A stretch of DNA of 64,000 bases from JBAZOO01 sp041648735 (GCA_041648735.1 JBAZOO010000018.1:1-64000); one strand, 5' to 3'; counted from the stretch's first letter, positions 24,987 through 37,036 are shown. The notes: generated by a model from the sequence alone, not told the origin. Numbers and translations: made by a program.

Positions 24987-25892
24987 ATGTCCTTTCCATC
25001 CCAATCCGAGACGCCGATCATGAGTTGCGCCAGCACCGCCGGGGCCACGGCAAAGGCGGAATCGCCACTTTTGGGGCAGCCTTCCCCTTCACCGGCCCCT
25101 GCCGCACTGCCAGCGCCCGCCTTCCGCGACGACGCCCACGGCATCTATCTCTTCCAAGCCGATTGCCTTGACCTGCTTGACCGCCTCGCCGCCCGCCATC
25201 CCGAGGGGCTGTTCGACGTGATCTTTGCCGATCCGCCCTACTTCCTCTCCAACGGCGGCATCACTTGCCATGCCGGCAGGATGGTTAGCGTCCACAAGGG
25301 GGAATGGGACAAAAGCCGCGGCCCCGAGCAAAACCACAACTTCAACCGCGCCTGGCTGGAGCGCTGCCAGCGCGTCCTCAAGCCCAACGGCACCATCTGG
25401 GTCACCGGCACGCACCACGTCATCTTCTCCGTCGGTTACGCCATGCAGCAGCTCGGCTTCAAGATCCTCAACGACATCGCCTGGGAGAAGCCCAACCCGC
25501 CGCCGAACCTCTCCTGCCGCTATTTCACCCACTCCACCGAGACGATCCTCTGGGCAGCCAAGACGGAAAAGAGCAAGCACCTTTTCAACTACGCCGCCAT
25601 GAAGGCCGTCACCGGCAAGCAGATGAAGACCGTCTGGACGATTCCCGCGCCCAACAACGACGAGAAAATCTTTGGCAAGCACCCGACGCAGAAGCCCGTC
25701 GCCCTTGTCGAGCGCTGCCTCGCCGCCGCCACCAACGCCGGCGACCTCGTCCTTGATCCGTTCATGGGCAGCGGAGCGACGGCGGTGGCCGCGGCCAGGA
25801 CGCGCCGCCGGTGTGTCGGGGTCGAGATGGATGGGCAGTGGTTGCCGACTGCTGTCAAGCGTCTGGAAAGACTCTTCGGCGGGCAAACTTGA
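24987..25892 (+). CDS. DNA methyltransferase, DpnA-like beta-class (N6-adenine/N4-cytosine)
   Basis: A 301-residue site-specific DNA methyltransferase with beta-class motif order: catalytic DPPYFLSNGG near residue 82 first, the SAM-binding DPFMGSGATAVAA near residue 257 later. The segment after DPPY (GRMVSVHKGEWDKS) and the HPTQKPVALVER block resemble DpnA (M2.DpnII) type enzymes, suggesting adenine methylation, possibly at GATC. ATG 24987 is preceded by AGGGA; ATG 25020 is an alternative. A low-complexity Ala/Pro lead of about 45 residues precedes the conserved core. A PD-(D/E)XK nuclease-like gene begins 23 bp downstream, so the two likely form a restriction-modification unit. Confidence 0.88.
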   Translation: MSFPSQSETPIMSCASTAGATAKAESPLLGQPSPSPAPAALPAPAFRDDAHGIYLFQADCLDLLDRLAARHPEGLFDVIFADPPYFLSNGGITCHAGRMVSVHKGEWDKSRGPEQNHNFNRAWLERCQRVLKPNGTIWVTGTHHVIFSVGYAMQQLGFKILNDIAWEKPNPPPNLSCRYFTHSTETILWAAKTEKSKHLFNYAAMKAVTGKQMKTVWTIPAPNNDEKIFGKHPTQKPVALVERCLAAATNAGDLVLDPFMGSGATAVAAARTRRRCVGVEMDGQWLPTAVKRLERLFGGQT

Positions 25893-25915
25893 AAAACCGG
25901 GAAGGGGGTGCGGCT

Positions 25916-26332
25916 ATGGCAGGCAGGGCTCTTGCGGTCGAGAACGGTGCTGGCCTCACAAAAGCCGTCGTGCAACTTGGCAAGAATCTTAAGTTGGAGA
26001 CCAGCGAGCAGGTGCGGGTCGCCCGCCGCATTTGGGGCGCGAAGCGCCACATCGATGTTGTGCTCACAGATCCGCAAACCCGGAAAACCCTCGGCATCGA
26101 GTGCAAATACCAAGCCGGGACTGGCACCGCCGAAGAGAAGATCCCGTCCACGATTCAGGATATCGCCGCCTGGCCGATTGAAGGATTGGTTGTTTTTGCC
26201 GGCAAAGGCTTTACGGAGAACATGAAATCGTTCCTCATCGCCACTGGCAAGGCGGTGGAGCTGGAAGAACTCGAGCCGTGGCTGCGCCTATATTTTGGGC
26301 TGCCGTTTCCCCACGCCAAACCCGCCCAGTGA
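25916..26332 (+). CDS. Small PD-(D/E)XK nuclease-like protein, probable cognate restriction enzyme
   Basis: A 138-residue protein whose core reads RHIDVVLTDP (Asp47) followed by GIECKYQ (Glu62, Lys64), the D...ExK active-site pattern of PD-(D/E)XK nucleases. The following EEKIPSTIQDI helix and IEGLVVFAGKGF strand complete the minimal fold. It is short for a classical type II endonuclease and carries no separate DNA-binding domain. A GAAGGGGG site precedes the ATG. It is 23 bp behind the methyltransferase gene and somewhat lower in G+C than its neighbours. Restriction is inferred from the pairing; a nicking or accessory role is possible. Confidence 0.72.
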   Translation: MAGRALAVENGAGLTKAVVQLGKNLKLETSEQVRVARRIWGAKRHIDVVLTDPQTRKTLGIECKYQAGTGTAEEKIPSTIQDIAAWPIEGLVVFAGKGFTENMKSFLIATGKAVELEELEPWLRLYFGLPFPHAKPAQ

Positions 26333-26555
26333 ACTCCAGCGGGGGCGCTTCCCTCCTGCCCCCAAGCCCACTTAACCATTTGCGGACCAAAAAGATGCTG
26401 GTGATGAAAATAAATGGCTTGCCATTTTTCCGGCAAGTGATACGGTCATATTCCAAAGCTAACAAAGCGCTGGAGCGGGACGCTCGCAACCTCGCGCCCC
26501 GCATCGTGTGGTTGGGGCGCAACTGAATGGCAACGCAGGAATGGAAGGAGCGGGC
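26333..26555. other. Locally A+T-richer spacer with a possible promoter
   Basis: No gene is supported in this spacer. It holds TTGCC / GGCAA arms (26419-26423 and 26432-26436) around a T-run, and a weak promoter match TTGCCA (26419) - 16 bp - TACGGT (26441-26446). The lower G+C matches the adjacent methyltransferase-nuclease module and may mark the right edge of imported DNA. Confidence 0.35.
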
Positions 26556-27740
26556 ATGAAAGGATTGGCTTGGGGAGTTCTACTCGGTGGCGTGGCGGTC
26601 GCGGCCGCGGTTGGCTGGCTTTTCTGGAGCCAGAACAGCTTGCAGCAGCGGCAATTGTTGGCGCTGGAGCGGCAGGCGGCCGGCGTCGAGCGGCTCACCC
26701 GGGCGTTGGGCGTGCCGGAAAGCGGCCAGCCCGCCGACCCGGCCTCGGCGGTGGCGCGGCTCGGCACGACTTTGGAGCTGGCGCAGAACTGGTTCGCGGC
26801 GCGGGCGAAACTGGTCGCCGGCAAGCGCAACGTCAGCGCCGACGATTTGGACGCCGCCCTGCACCTGAGCTGCCACGGCGACCAGCAGATCCGCGACAGT
26901 GCCGTGCAGATCCTGGGCAAGCTGGGCGGGGCGGCGGCCGAGGCGCGGCTGCTGGAGATGGTCGAGGAGTCCAACAACGCCCTGAGCCAGCTCTACGCGC
27001 TCAACCCGGCCCAGGCCGAGAAGATTGTTGGTGACTGGCTCAAGAGCGGCGTCAACGAGCGGATGCAGGCGGCGGTCAATGCGCTCCAGTTGGGGCGCGG
27101 CCGCATTTCGAAGGAGATGGTCGGGGTCATCCTGGAGGCGATGAAGGGGATGGGGGGCGACACCTACGGCCGGAACCTGCGCCAGAGCCTGGGCTACATC
27201 TTGCAGAACATCCGCGACCCCCGGGTCTGCCCGGTGATGCTGGAGCTGCTGCAGAGCGAGACCGAGGAATACCAGGTCCGGAATTTCCTGAACATCCTGC
27301 TGGCCAACGCCGGCCGCCGCGAACTGCCGCTGGTGCTCAAGGCGATGCAGCAGATGAAGGGGCTGGAGCGCAACACGGATGTCGGCAACAACGCGTTGCA
27401 GTACTTTGGCCGGATCCGCGATCCGCGGGGCACTCCGGCCGTGATGGGCTTCCTCAAGTCCAGCAACGACTATTACCAGCGCCAGGCCATGCAGGCATTG
27501 GCCCGCATCGGCGACCCGCTGGCGGCGCCGGCCCTGGCGGAGTTGGCCGCACGCAAGCCGAACTACGTCCAGGAGCTGCTCAATCTGGTGCAGGACAGCG
27601 GCTATCCGGGGCTGAACGTGGTGGACGGCAAGCTGCAAGTGGTCGGCGAGACGGAAATGGCGAAGCTGCTGGCCGAGCGCGACGAGCTGATCCGCCGCCT
27701 GGAGGCCGAGGAGGGGAAGGCCGGGGAATCCGCGCCGTGA
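26556..27740 (+). CDS. Membrane-anchored HEAT-like repeat protein
   Basis: A 394-residue protein with one N-terminal transmembrane helix (residues 4-24) and a soluble helical part. Several HEAT-like helix pairs are visible, such as DQQIRDSAVQILGKLGG, DPRVCPVMLELLQS, RDPRGTPAVMGFLKS and GDPLAAPALAELAA. A short coiled-coil tail ends in KLLAERDELIRRLEAEEG. Such proteins usually act as scaffolds; no catalytic motif is seen. AAGGAG stands about 7 bp before ATG 26556. It is followed after about 40 bp by the rlmD-type gene, probably co-transcribed. Specific function unknown. Confidence 0.75.
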   Translation: MKGLAWGVLLGGVAVAAAVGWLFWSQNSLQQRQLLALERQAAGVERLTRALGVPESGQPADPASAVARLGTTLELAQNWFAARAKLVAGKRNVSADDLDAALHLSCHGDQQIRDSAVQILGKLGGAAAEARLLEMVEESNNALSQLYALNPAQAEKIVGDWLKSGVNERMQAAVNALQLGRGRISKEMVGVILEAMKGMGGDTYGRNLRQSLGYILQNIRDPRVCPVMLELLQSETEEYQVRNFLNILLANAGRRELPLVLKAMQQMKGLERNTDVGNNALQYFGRIRDPRGTPAVMGFLKSSNDYYQRQAMQALARIGDPLAAPALAELAARKPNYVQELLNLVQDSGYPGLNVVDGKLQVVGETEMAKLLAERDELIRRLEAEEGKAGESAP

Positions 27741-27783
27741 CCGGATGGACGCTGGCCGCTCCGGCCGGCGGAAAGGCTGCATC

Positions 27784-29010
27784 ATGGATCGGGAACGGAC
27801 GGAGGGACGGGCCGCGGCCGTCGAGATCACCGACTTGGCGCTGGGCGGCGCCGGTGTCGGCCGGCTGCCGGACGGGCGGGCGGTCTTCGTGCCGTTCACG
27901 CTGCCGGGGGAACGGGCGGAGATCGCCATCACCGCCGAACACGCCCGCTTCTGCCGGGGCGAACTCCGCAACCTGCTGACGGCGTCGCCGGAGCGGGTGG
28001 CGCCAGCCTGCCCGCTCTTCGGCCGCTGCGGCGGCTGCCAGTACCAGCACGCCGCCTATCCGGCGCAACTGCGGGCGAAGCAGCGGCAGCTCCGCGAAAC
28101 GCTGCTCCGGCTCGGCGGCCGGAGCGACCTGCCGGCGGAGATCCCCGCCGTCGCGGCCCCGGAGCCGTTCGGCTACCGCAACAAGCTGCGGCTGGAACCG
28201 GCCGCCCGCGGGCGCGAGTTCGGCTTCTACGCGCTGGACAACCGGACGCTGCTGCCGGTCGAAGCCTGCCCCTTGGCCATGCCCGCCCTCAACGCTTTCC
28301 TGCCGGAGGCCCGCCGGGCGGCCCTGGCGCAAATGCGGACTCCGCAACCGCTGACCCTGCGCCAGCCGGCCAGCGGCGATCCCGCCTGGTACTTGGGGCC
28401 GGGGCCGCGGGCCGGCGGCGCGCTGCTGGAGGAGCGGATCCTGGGGCGGCCGGCCCGGGTGCCCCTGGCTGGCTTCTGGCAGGTCAATCCCGGCGTCGCC
28501 AGCCGGCTGCTGGAAACCGTGCGGGGCTGGCTGGCGGCGGCCCCGGGCGGCACGCTGGTTGACGCCTATGCCGGTGCCGGTGCCTTCGCGCTCGCCCTGG
28601 GTGAGGGCGCCGCGCAGCGGGTGGTCATCGAGGCGGACGCGGCCGCCGTGGCCGCGGCGCGGCTGAACCTGGACGCCTGGGGGTTGGCGAAGGGCACGGA
28701 GTTCCTCGCCGCGCCGGCGGAGGCGGCCCTGCCGCGGACGTTGCGGAGTCCGCATCCCCGGCCGTTGACGGTGGTGCTGGATCCGCCCCGGGGCGGCTGC
28801 GACCCGCGGCTGTTCCGGGCGCTGGCGGCGGCGCATGTGGAGCGGCTGGTCTATGTCTCCTGCAATCCGGCGACGCTGGCGCGGGATCTCAAGGCCCTCG
28901 GCCCGGCCTGGCGCCTCCGGCGGCTGGCGCTCTTCGACCTGTTCCCGCAGACGGCCCATTTCGAGGCCGCCGCCGAATGCGTCCCGGCCACCCGCGGTTC
29001 GCCGGATTGA
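27784..29010 (+). CDS. rlmD: 23S rRNA (uracil-C5) methyltransferase, RlmD/RumA family
   Basis: A 408-residue enzyme with an N-terminal TRAM RNA-binding domain (residues 10-65), an iron-sulfur motif CPLFGRCGGC, the family block FGYRNKLRLEP, and a SAM-methyltransferase domain with GFWQVNPGVA, DAYAGAGAFAL, LDPPRGGCDP and the catalytic cysteine in VYVSCNPATLARDLK. RlmD makes m5U1939 in E. coli 23S rRNA; closely related enzymes modify other uridines, so the exact site is not certain. ATG 27784 has GGAAAGG about 6 bp upstream. A triple-hairpin intergenic element lies after the gene. Confidence 0.88.
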   Translation: MDRERTEGRAAAVEITDLALGGAGVGRLPDGRAVFVPFTLPGERAEIAITAEHARFCRGELRNLLTASPERVAPACPLFGRCGGCQYQHAAYPAQLRAKQRQLRETLLRLGGRSDLPAEIPAVAAPEPFGYRNKLRLEPAARGREFGFYALDNRTLLPVEACPLAMPALNAFLPEARRAALAQMRTPQPLTLRQPASGDPAWYLGPGPRAGGALLEERILGRPARVPLAGFWQVNPGVASRLLETVRGWLAAAPGGTLVDAYAGAGAFALALGEGAAQRVVIEADAAAVAAARLNLDAWGLAKGTEFLAAPAEAALPRTLRSPHPRPLTVVLDPPRGGCDPRLFRALAAAHVERLVYVSCNPATLARDLKALGPAWRLRRLALFDLFPQTAHFEAAAECVPATRGSPD

Positions 29011-29330
29011 CCCGAATCTCACCGCGGAGACGCAGAGGGTGCAGAGGTTTTTTGGGGGGGCGCGCCCGCGGCTTCGCCAATCGGTTTTCACCGCGGGTGT
29101 TGTTGCCGGTCGCCAAGCCAAGCTACTCGCACCCCTCTGGGGTGCAAAGGGATAAATGGTGACATCATCCCCCGGCTGAAGCCGGGGGCTTTAGGCTCCG
29201 GCCCCGCCGGGGCCGGGGGGCGCCGGTTAGGAAATGAAGGACGGCGCGGGCCGTGCTGGCGCCGCGCCGTTCCGTGGGTGGGCTGGCCGCCGCCGGGCTG
29301 GGGCCGGCGGCGGGCGGGGGCAGGGGTTGT
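29011..29330. other. Gene-free spacer with repeat relic and three hairpins
   Basis: This 320-bp spacer between two convergent genes has no credible gene. At 29020-29055 lies CACCGCGGAGACGCAGAGG-type repeat sequence ending in a T6 run. Three hairpins follow: 29130-29146 (7-bp stem), 29169-29188 (8-9-bp stem) and 29198-29216 (8-bp stem). The whole resembles a mobile-looking intergenic element and could also terminate transcription from both sides. Confidence 0.5.
29169..29191. terminator. Hairpin CCCCCGGC-TGAA-GCCGGGGG, possible bidirectional terminator
   Basis: An 8-bp G+C stem with a TGAA loop is followed by CTTTAG. It sits between the ends of the convergent rlmD-type and pyruvate oxidoreductase genes. 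The T-tract is short, so termination efficiency is uncertain, and the hairpin may simply belong to the repeat element. Confidence 0.35.
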
Positions 29331-32873
<3,543 letters not shown>

Positions 32874-32901
32874 GGCCTAGGTTCTCCTGGGGTCGGGGGG
32901 T

Positions 32902-32919
32902 CTGTTAATTTTTTAACAA
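32902..32919 (-). promoter_or_regulatory. Candidate Rex operator upstream of the pyruvate oxidoreductase gene
   Basis: CTGTTAATTTTTTAACAA matches 13 of the 14 fixed positions of the Rex consensus TTGTTAA-N4-TTAACAA. It lies 29 bp before the gene start, immediately downstream of a -10-like TATTGT, where a bound repressor would block transcription. Rex senses NADH/NAD+ and commonly controls fermentation genes. No rex gene is in the window. Confidence 0.55.
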
Positions 32920-32928
32920 AACGTGCTT

Positions 32929-32956
32929 ACAATAGCCCGCCTTTCCCTAAACGCAA
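32929..32956 (-). promoter_or_regulatory. Candidate promoter of the pyruvate oxidoreductase gene
   Basis: On the minus strand, TTGCGT (32951-32956), a 16-bp spacer and TATTGT (32929-32934) form a plausible sigma-70-type promoter. Transcription would begin near 32922, so the Rex-like palindrome sits at the start of the transcript. Confidence 0.4.
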
Positions 32957-32992
32957 TGGCGGCCGGGCCTTTCCCGAAGGGCGGCGTTGGCT

Positions 32993-34264
32993 TCAGGCGC
33001 CGGCCCCGCCAGGGGCGGGCGGCGGCGGCGGCGCGGCGGCCGTGGCCTTGGCGAGTTCGACGCCGAGCAGGCAGATGTCGTCCTCATACTCCTTGCCGCC
33101 GCGGAAGGCTTCGGCGGCCTGGAAGATGCGCGCCAGCAACTCGCCGACCGGCAGGGTGGCGCCGGCGCGGAGGGTGGCGTCGAGGCGTTCCACTCCGAAT
33201 TCCTCGTTGGCGGCGTTGGTCAGTTCGGTGATGCCGTCGGTGTAGAGGAGGAGCTTGTCGCCGGGGTGGAGGGGGAGTTGGCAGGCGGCGTAGGTGGCTT
33301 CCTCGTCCAGCCCGAGGGCGGGCCCGGCCTGGGGCTGGGCGAAGGTGACGGGGGTGACTTCGCCGCCGCCGCCGTTGTGGATGAGCCGCGGCGCGGGATG
33401 GCCGGCGGTGGCGGCCGCCAGGGTGCCGCGGGCGGAATCGACCAGGCAATAGAGGGCGGTGACGAAAATGAGCTGGTCGGGCTGGTGGAGGATGGCCATG
33501 TAGGCGCGGTTGAGGCGGGTCAGCAGTTCGCCGGGGTCGTGGGCGGCCGGCTTGAGTTCCTCGAGGAGGCCGCGGAGGATGGCGGTGACCAGGGCCGAGC
33601 GCATGCCGTGCCCCATGACGTCGCAGATCAGGAGTCCGGCCGCGGTGGGGGAGGCGGGGAAGACGCTGAAGAAGTCGCCGCTGACCGTCAGGCAGGGGCG
33701 GTAGAAGCGGGCGAAGTGGAGGGCGCCCTGCCCTGGGGCGGCGGTGGGGGGGATGACTGGGAAGTGGCGGGGGATGAGGGCGAGCTGGGTTTCGCGGGCG
33801 AGCTTCAGGTCGGCGGCCAGCTCCTCGTTGCGCAGGCGCACCTCCTCGATCACCTCTTCGAGGCGATCCTTGATTTTCTTGCGTTCGATGGCATAGCGGA
33901 TGGTGCGGCGGAGGAGGGGTGCGTCCAAATGCCCCTTGACCAGGTAGTCCTGGGCGCCTTCCTGGACGGCGCGCCGCCCCAGTTCGTCGTCATCCAGGCC
34001 GGTGAGGAGGATGACGGGGAGGCGGGGGAGGCGGTCGCGGACCTGGCGGATGGTCTCCCAGCCGGAGGAGTCGGGGAGGGAGAGGTCGAGCAGGATCAGG
34101 TCTGGGAGGGCGGTGGCGGCGCGTTCCAGCCCTTCGGCGAGGGTGGCGCCGCGGCTGGTTTCGAAGCGGGGGGTGCCGGGCTGGAGGAGGAGGCGGCGGG
34201 CGAGGAAGAAGTCGTCGTCGTCGTCCTCGATCAGGAGCACGTGGATCGCTTGGGGTTCGGCCAT
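32993..34264 (-). CDS. Response regulator with RsbU/SpoIIE-type PP2C phosphatase
   Basis: A 423-residue two-domain protein. The receiver domain (residues 8-125) has the acidic cluster IEDDDDD, phospho-acceptor aspartate in LILLDLSLPDSSGW and LLTG plus YLVKG positions. A short coiled coil (about 128-160) leads to a PP2C-like SpoIIE domain with SGDFFSVFP, CDVMGHGMRSAL, LLLYTDGITEL and EDDICLLGVEL metal-binding motifs. Such proteins dephosphorylate anti-sigma-factor antagonists in partner-switching stress or surface responses. It ends an operon with a histidine kinase and a receiver-only protein, which likely form its input path. No RsbV/RsbW pair is seen here. Confidence 0.88.
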   Translation of the reverse strand: MAEPQAIHVLLIEDDDDDFFLARRLLLQPGTPRFETSRGATLAEGLERAATALPDLILLDLSLPDSSGWETIRQVRDRLPRLPVILLTGLDDDELGRRAVQEGAQDYLVKGHLDAPLLRRTIRYAIERKKIKDRLEEVIEEVRLRNEELAADLKLARETQLALIPRHFPVIPPTAAPGQGALHFARFYRPCLTVSGDFFSVFPASPTAAGLLICDVMGHGMRSALVTAILRGLLEELKPAAHDPGELLTRLNRAYMAILHQPDQLIFVTALYCLVDSARGTLAAATAGHPAPRLIHNGGGGEVTPVTFAQPQAGPALGLDEEATYAACQLPLHPGDKLLLYTDGITELTNAANEEFGVERLDATLRAGATLPVGELLARIFQAAEAFRGGKEYEDDICLLGVELAKATAAAPPPPPAPGGAGA

Positions 34265-34295
34265 GGGATGGGGGCGCCTTCCGGCGGGGGGAGGT

Positions 34296-34742
34296 TCAGT
34301 CGTGCGGTGGGAGGGTGACGATTTCGAACCAGTAGCGGCCGAGGGTCATGACGACCTCGCGGAGCTTGTCGAAGGTCACCGGCTTTTGGATATAGGAGCT
34401 GACGCCGAGGTCGTAGGAGCGGAGGATGTCCTCCTCGGCGGAGGAGGTGGTGAGGACGATGACCGGGATGGAACGCAGATCGGGATCCTGCTTGATCGCC
34501 GCCAGCGCCTCGCGGCCGTCCAGGCGCGGCATGTTCAGGTCGAGGAGGATGAGGTCGGGGCGGGGTGCGTCGGTGAAGGGGGGGCGGTGGTTGAGGTAGT
34601 CGAGCAGCTCCTCGCCGTCATTGACGATGGCGAGGGTGTTGGCGAGGTGGGAGTTCTCGAACGCCTTGCGCACCAGCATCTGGTCTTCCGGGTCGTCCTC
34701 AGCCATCAGCAGGCGGATGGGGCGGATTTTCGTCGTGGCCAT
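34296..34742 (-). CDS. Stand-alone CheY/Rcp1-like response regulator
   Basis: A 148-residue single receiver domain with LLMAEDDPEDQ (acidic pocket), LILLDLNMPRLDGREAL (phospho-acceptor aspartate), VLTTSS and IQKPVTFDKL with the conserved lysine. The DPEDQMLVRKAF start and long beta4 loop are typical of Rcp1-type regulators paired with phytochrome-like kinases. Its first 44 bp overlap the end of the histidine kinase gene, and the phosphatase gene follows 31 bp later, so all three are coupled. It probably shuttles phosphate between the kinase and a downstream output. Confidence 0.9.
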   Translation of the reverse strand: MATTKIRPIRLLMAEDDPEDQMLVRKAFENSHLANTLAIVNDGEELLDYLNHRPPFTDAPRPDLILLDLNMPRLDGREALAAIKQDPDLRSIPVIVLTTSSAEEDILRSYDLGVSSYIQKPVTFDKLREVVMTLGRYWFEIVTLPPHD

Positions 34743-36900
34743 GGGTGGTCTCTTCTCCTTCCGTGTCGGTGGTGGGCTCTTGGCGGAGCGGCAGGGTGAC
34801 GAGGAACTGGGCGCCGGCGCCGGGCTGGCCGGTCGCCGTGACCGTGCCGTGGTGGCGTTCGACGATCTTGCGGCAGACGGCGAGGCCGATGCCGGTGCCC
34901 TCGTAGGCGTCGCGGCCGTGGAGGCGCTGGAAGATGCCGAAGATCCGTTCCGCGTACTTGGGGTCGAAGCCGATGCCATTGTCGGCGACGAGGATTTGGC
35001 AGTGGCCGGCGGGCGGCTCCGGCTGGAGGCGGAGGGTGACGACGGGCGGCTGCTCCGGCTTGTGGAACTTCACGGCGTTGCCGATCAGGTTCTGGAGGAG
35101 CTGGTGCATCTGGATCGGGTCGGCGTCGAGGGTGGGCAGCGTGTCCGCCTCGACCCGGCCGCCGGTCGGCTGGAGCCGCGGCTCGAGGTCGGAGAGCACG
35201 TCGCGCAGGGTCTGGTTCAAGTCGGTGGGGGTGAAGGGCTTGGCGCGGGTGGTGACGCGGGAGAGGGAGAGCAGGTCGCTGATCAGCGCCTGCATCCGGG
35301 CGACGGCCGCCAACATGCGGGCGAGGTAGTCCTGGGCGTCGCCGGCGAGCTTGCCGCCCAGCTCCGTCGTCAGGAGGTCGCCAAAGGCGGAGAGCTTGCG
35401 CAGCGGTTCCTGCAAGTCATGGGAGGCGACGTAGGCGAACTGCTCCAGTTCGCGGTTGGAGCGTTCCAGCCGCTCGCGGGCCGCCTCCAACTGGGCGGTG
35501 CGCTCGGCCACGCGCCGCTCCAGGCCGGCGTTGAGGCTGCGGATCTCGTCCTCGGCCGCCCGCCAGTCGCTGATGTCAATCCCCGTGCTGATCAGGTGGG
35601 TGACGGCGCCGTCGGCGCCGCGGACGCCGGTGTGGATCCAGGCGATCAGCCGCCATTTGCCGGCCTTGGTGCGCCAGAGGCTTTCCTGGCGCTGAGGGAA
35701 ATTGCCGGCCGCCAGCCGGGCGACGAGCGTCTGCGCCTCCTTCCCCTCCCCGGGCGGGAGGAACGGCTCCCAAAACGGCTTGCCGAGGACGTCCGCCGCC
35801 GCCCAGCCGGTGGTGGTCTCGCATTCGTGGTTGAAGCGGACGATCCGCCCTTGTCGGTCCAGCACCACGACCAGGGCGCCGATGATGTCGAGGATCGAGC
35901 TGATGAAGTCGCGCTCCTCCCGCAGGGCGTCATGGGCGGCCTGGATTTCCTCGGTGCGTTCGGCGACCTTCTGCTCCAGCTCGGCGTTGAGCCGCCGCAG
36001 CGCCTCCTGGGCGGCGTCCCGCGCCCGTTCCAAATGGGCCATCAGCCGGGCCATGGCGTAGACGACGCCGGCGATGAGGGCGATGCGCAGCATGTTGAAC
36101 AGGGTCGCCCCCAGGTCCGAAGGGTACCAGCCCTGGCGCTCCCCGAAGATCCGCAGCCAGGCGAGCAGGGAGAGCAGCAGGGCGATGCCGGGGATGAGGG
36201 TGCGCATGAGGAAGCCGCCGGTGGCGTCGCTGGTCGCCAGCCGCATCCAGCCATGGGTCGGGCGGGCGGCAACGATGCCGGCGCTGGCCACCACGAAGCT
36301 GAAGGCCGTATGCACCGCCATCAAGGTGAAGCGGCCGGTGAAGCCGGTCACCGCGATCACGCCGTAGAGGAAGCCGGTGAACGCCGTGAAGCCGATGGCC
36401 AAGGGAAGCAGCGCCAGCGTCTGGGCGGGCGCCGCTCCGCGGCGGCTCCGGAGATCCAGCAGCAGCAGGCTCGTGCCGACCAGCAGGAAATTGAGCGCCG
36501 TGTTGGGCGCCATCCGGCCGGGGGCCGAAGTGGCGACGGCGCCGAGCCGCTCCGCCACCAGCAGTTGGTCGATCCCCAAGTCCCAGCCGAACAGATATTG
36601 GCTGAGGGTGAGCAAGCCGAGGGCGGCCACCAGCGCCGCCGCCGCGTGGCCGGCCAGGCTCCGCCAGCGCGGCCGCCCCTCCGCCTCCGGCAGCAGCAGG
36701 GCCAGGGCGGCGCCGGCCAGGAGGAACCCCAGCGCCGTGTTGGCCTTCATCGTGACTTGGCCGGGGAGCACGCTCTTGACCGGCGCCAGGTCGAACGCCC
36801 AGCCGGCCAGCACCAGCAGGCCGACCAGGACGTTCCATCCCGCCGCCACCGCGGCCACCCCCCGGCAGACTCTTTCGCGCCGTTGCCTGCGATCCGTCAT
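34699..36900 (-). CDS. Membrane sensor histidine kinase with PAS domain
   Basis: A 733-residue kinase. Residues 15-300 form about eight transmembrane helices of a MASE-like sensor region. A coiled segment (AELEQKVAERTEEIQ) leads to a PAS domain (about 330-450; ILDIIGALVVVLDRQGRIVRFN), another coiled segment, then a HisKA domain with the phospho-acceptor histidine in YVASHDLQEPLRKL (His494) and a HATPase domain (NLIGNAVKFHKP, DNGIGFDPKY, GTGIGLAVCRKIVERH). GGAGGTCGGG directly precedes ATG 36900. It heads an operon with two response-regulator genes. The stimulus is unknown. Confidence 0.9.
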   Translation of the reverse strand: MTDRRQRRERVCRGVAAVAAGWNVLVGLLVLAGWAFDLAPVKSVLPGQVTMKANTALGFLLAGAALALLLPEAEGRPRWRSLAGHAAAALVAALGLLTLSQYLFGWDLGIDQLLVAERLGAVATSAPGRMAPNTALNFLLVGTSLLLLDLRSRRGAAPAQTLALLPLAIGFTAFTGFLYGVIAVTGFTGRFTLMAVHTAFSFVVASAGIVAARPTHGWMRLATSDATGGFLMRTLIPGIALLLSLLAWLRIFGERQGWYPSDLGATLFNMLRIALIAGVVYAMARLMAHLERARDAAQEALRRLNAELEQKVAERTEEIQAAHDALREERDFISSILDIIGALVVVLDRQGRIVRFNHECETTTGWAAADVLGKPFWEPFLPPGEGKEAQTLVARLAAGNFPQRQESLWRTKAGKWRLIAWIHTGVRGADGAVTHLISTGIDISDWRAAEDEIRSLNAGLERRVAERTAQLEAARERLERSNRELEQFAYVASHDLQEPLRKLSAFGDLLTTELGGKLAGDAQDYLARMLAAVARMQALISDLLSLSRVTTRAKPFTPTDLNQTLRDVLSDLEPRLQPTGGRVEADTLPTLDADPIQMHQLLQNLIGNAVKFHKPEQPPVVTLRLQPEPPAGHCQILVADNGIGFDPKYAERIFGIFQRLHGRDAYEGTGIGLAVCRKIVERHHGTVTATGQPGAGAQFLVTLPLRQEPTTDTEGEETTHGHDENPPHPPADG

Positions 36901-37036
36901 CCCGACCTCCGGCACCGGATCCCGACTCTTGGCCCGGCCGCGGGGCGCCCCGCGGCGTGCGCATTGCCTCGCCACACCTTGCCAGAACATACGCGTCAAG
37001 GGCGGAAAACGCAAGGCCGCGGGCGGGCGGCTGGCT

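Noticed and set aside
26235..26526. Short open frames in the spacer after the nuclease gene
   Set aside because: No ribosome site or family similarity; they use rare-codon, lower-G+C sequence of the spacer.
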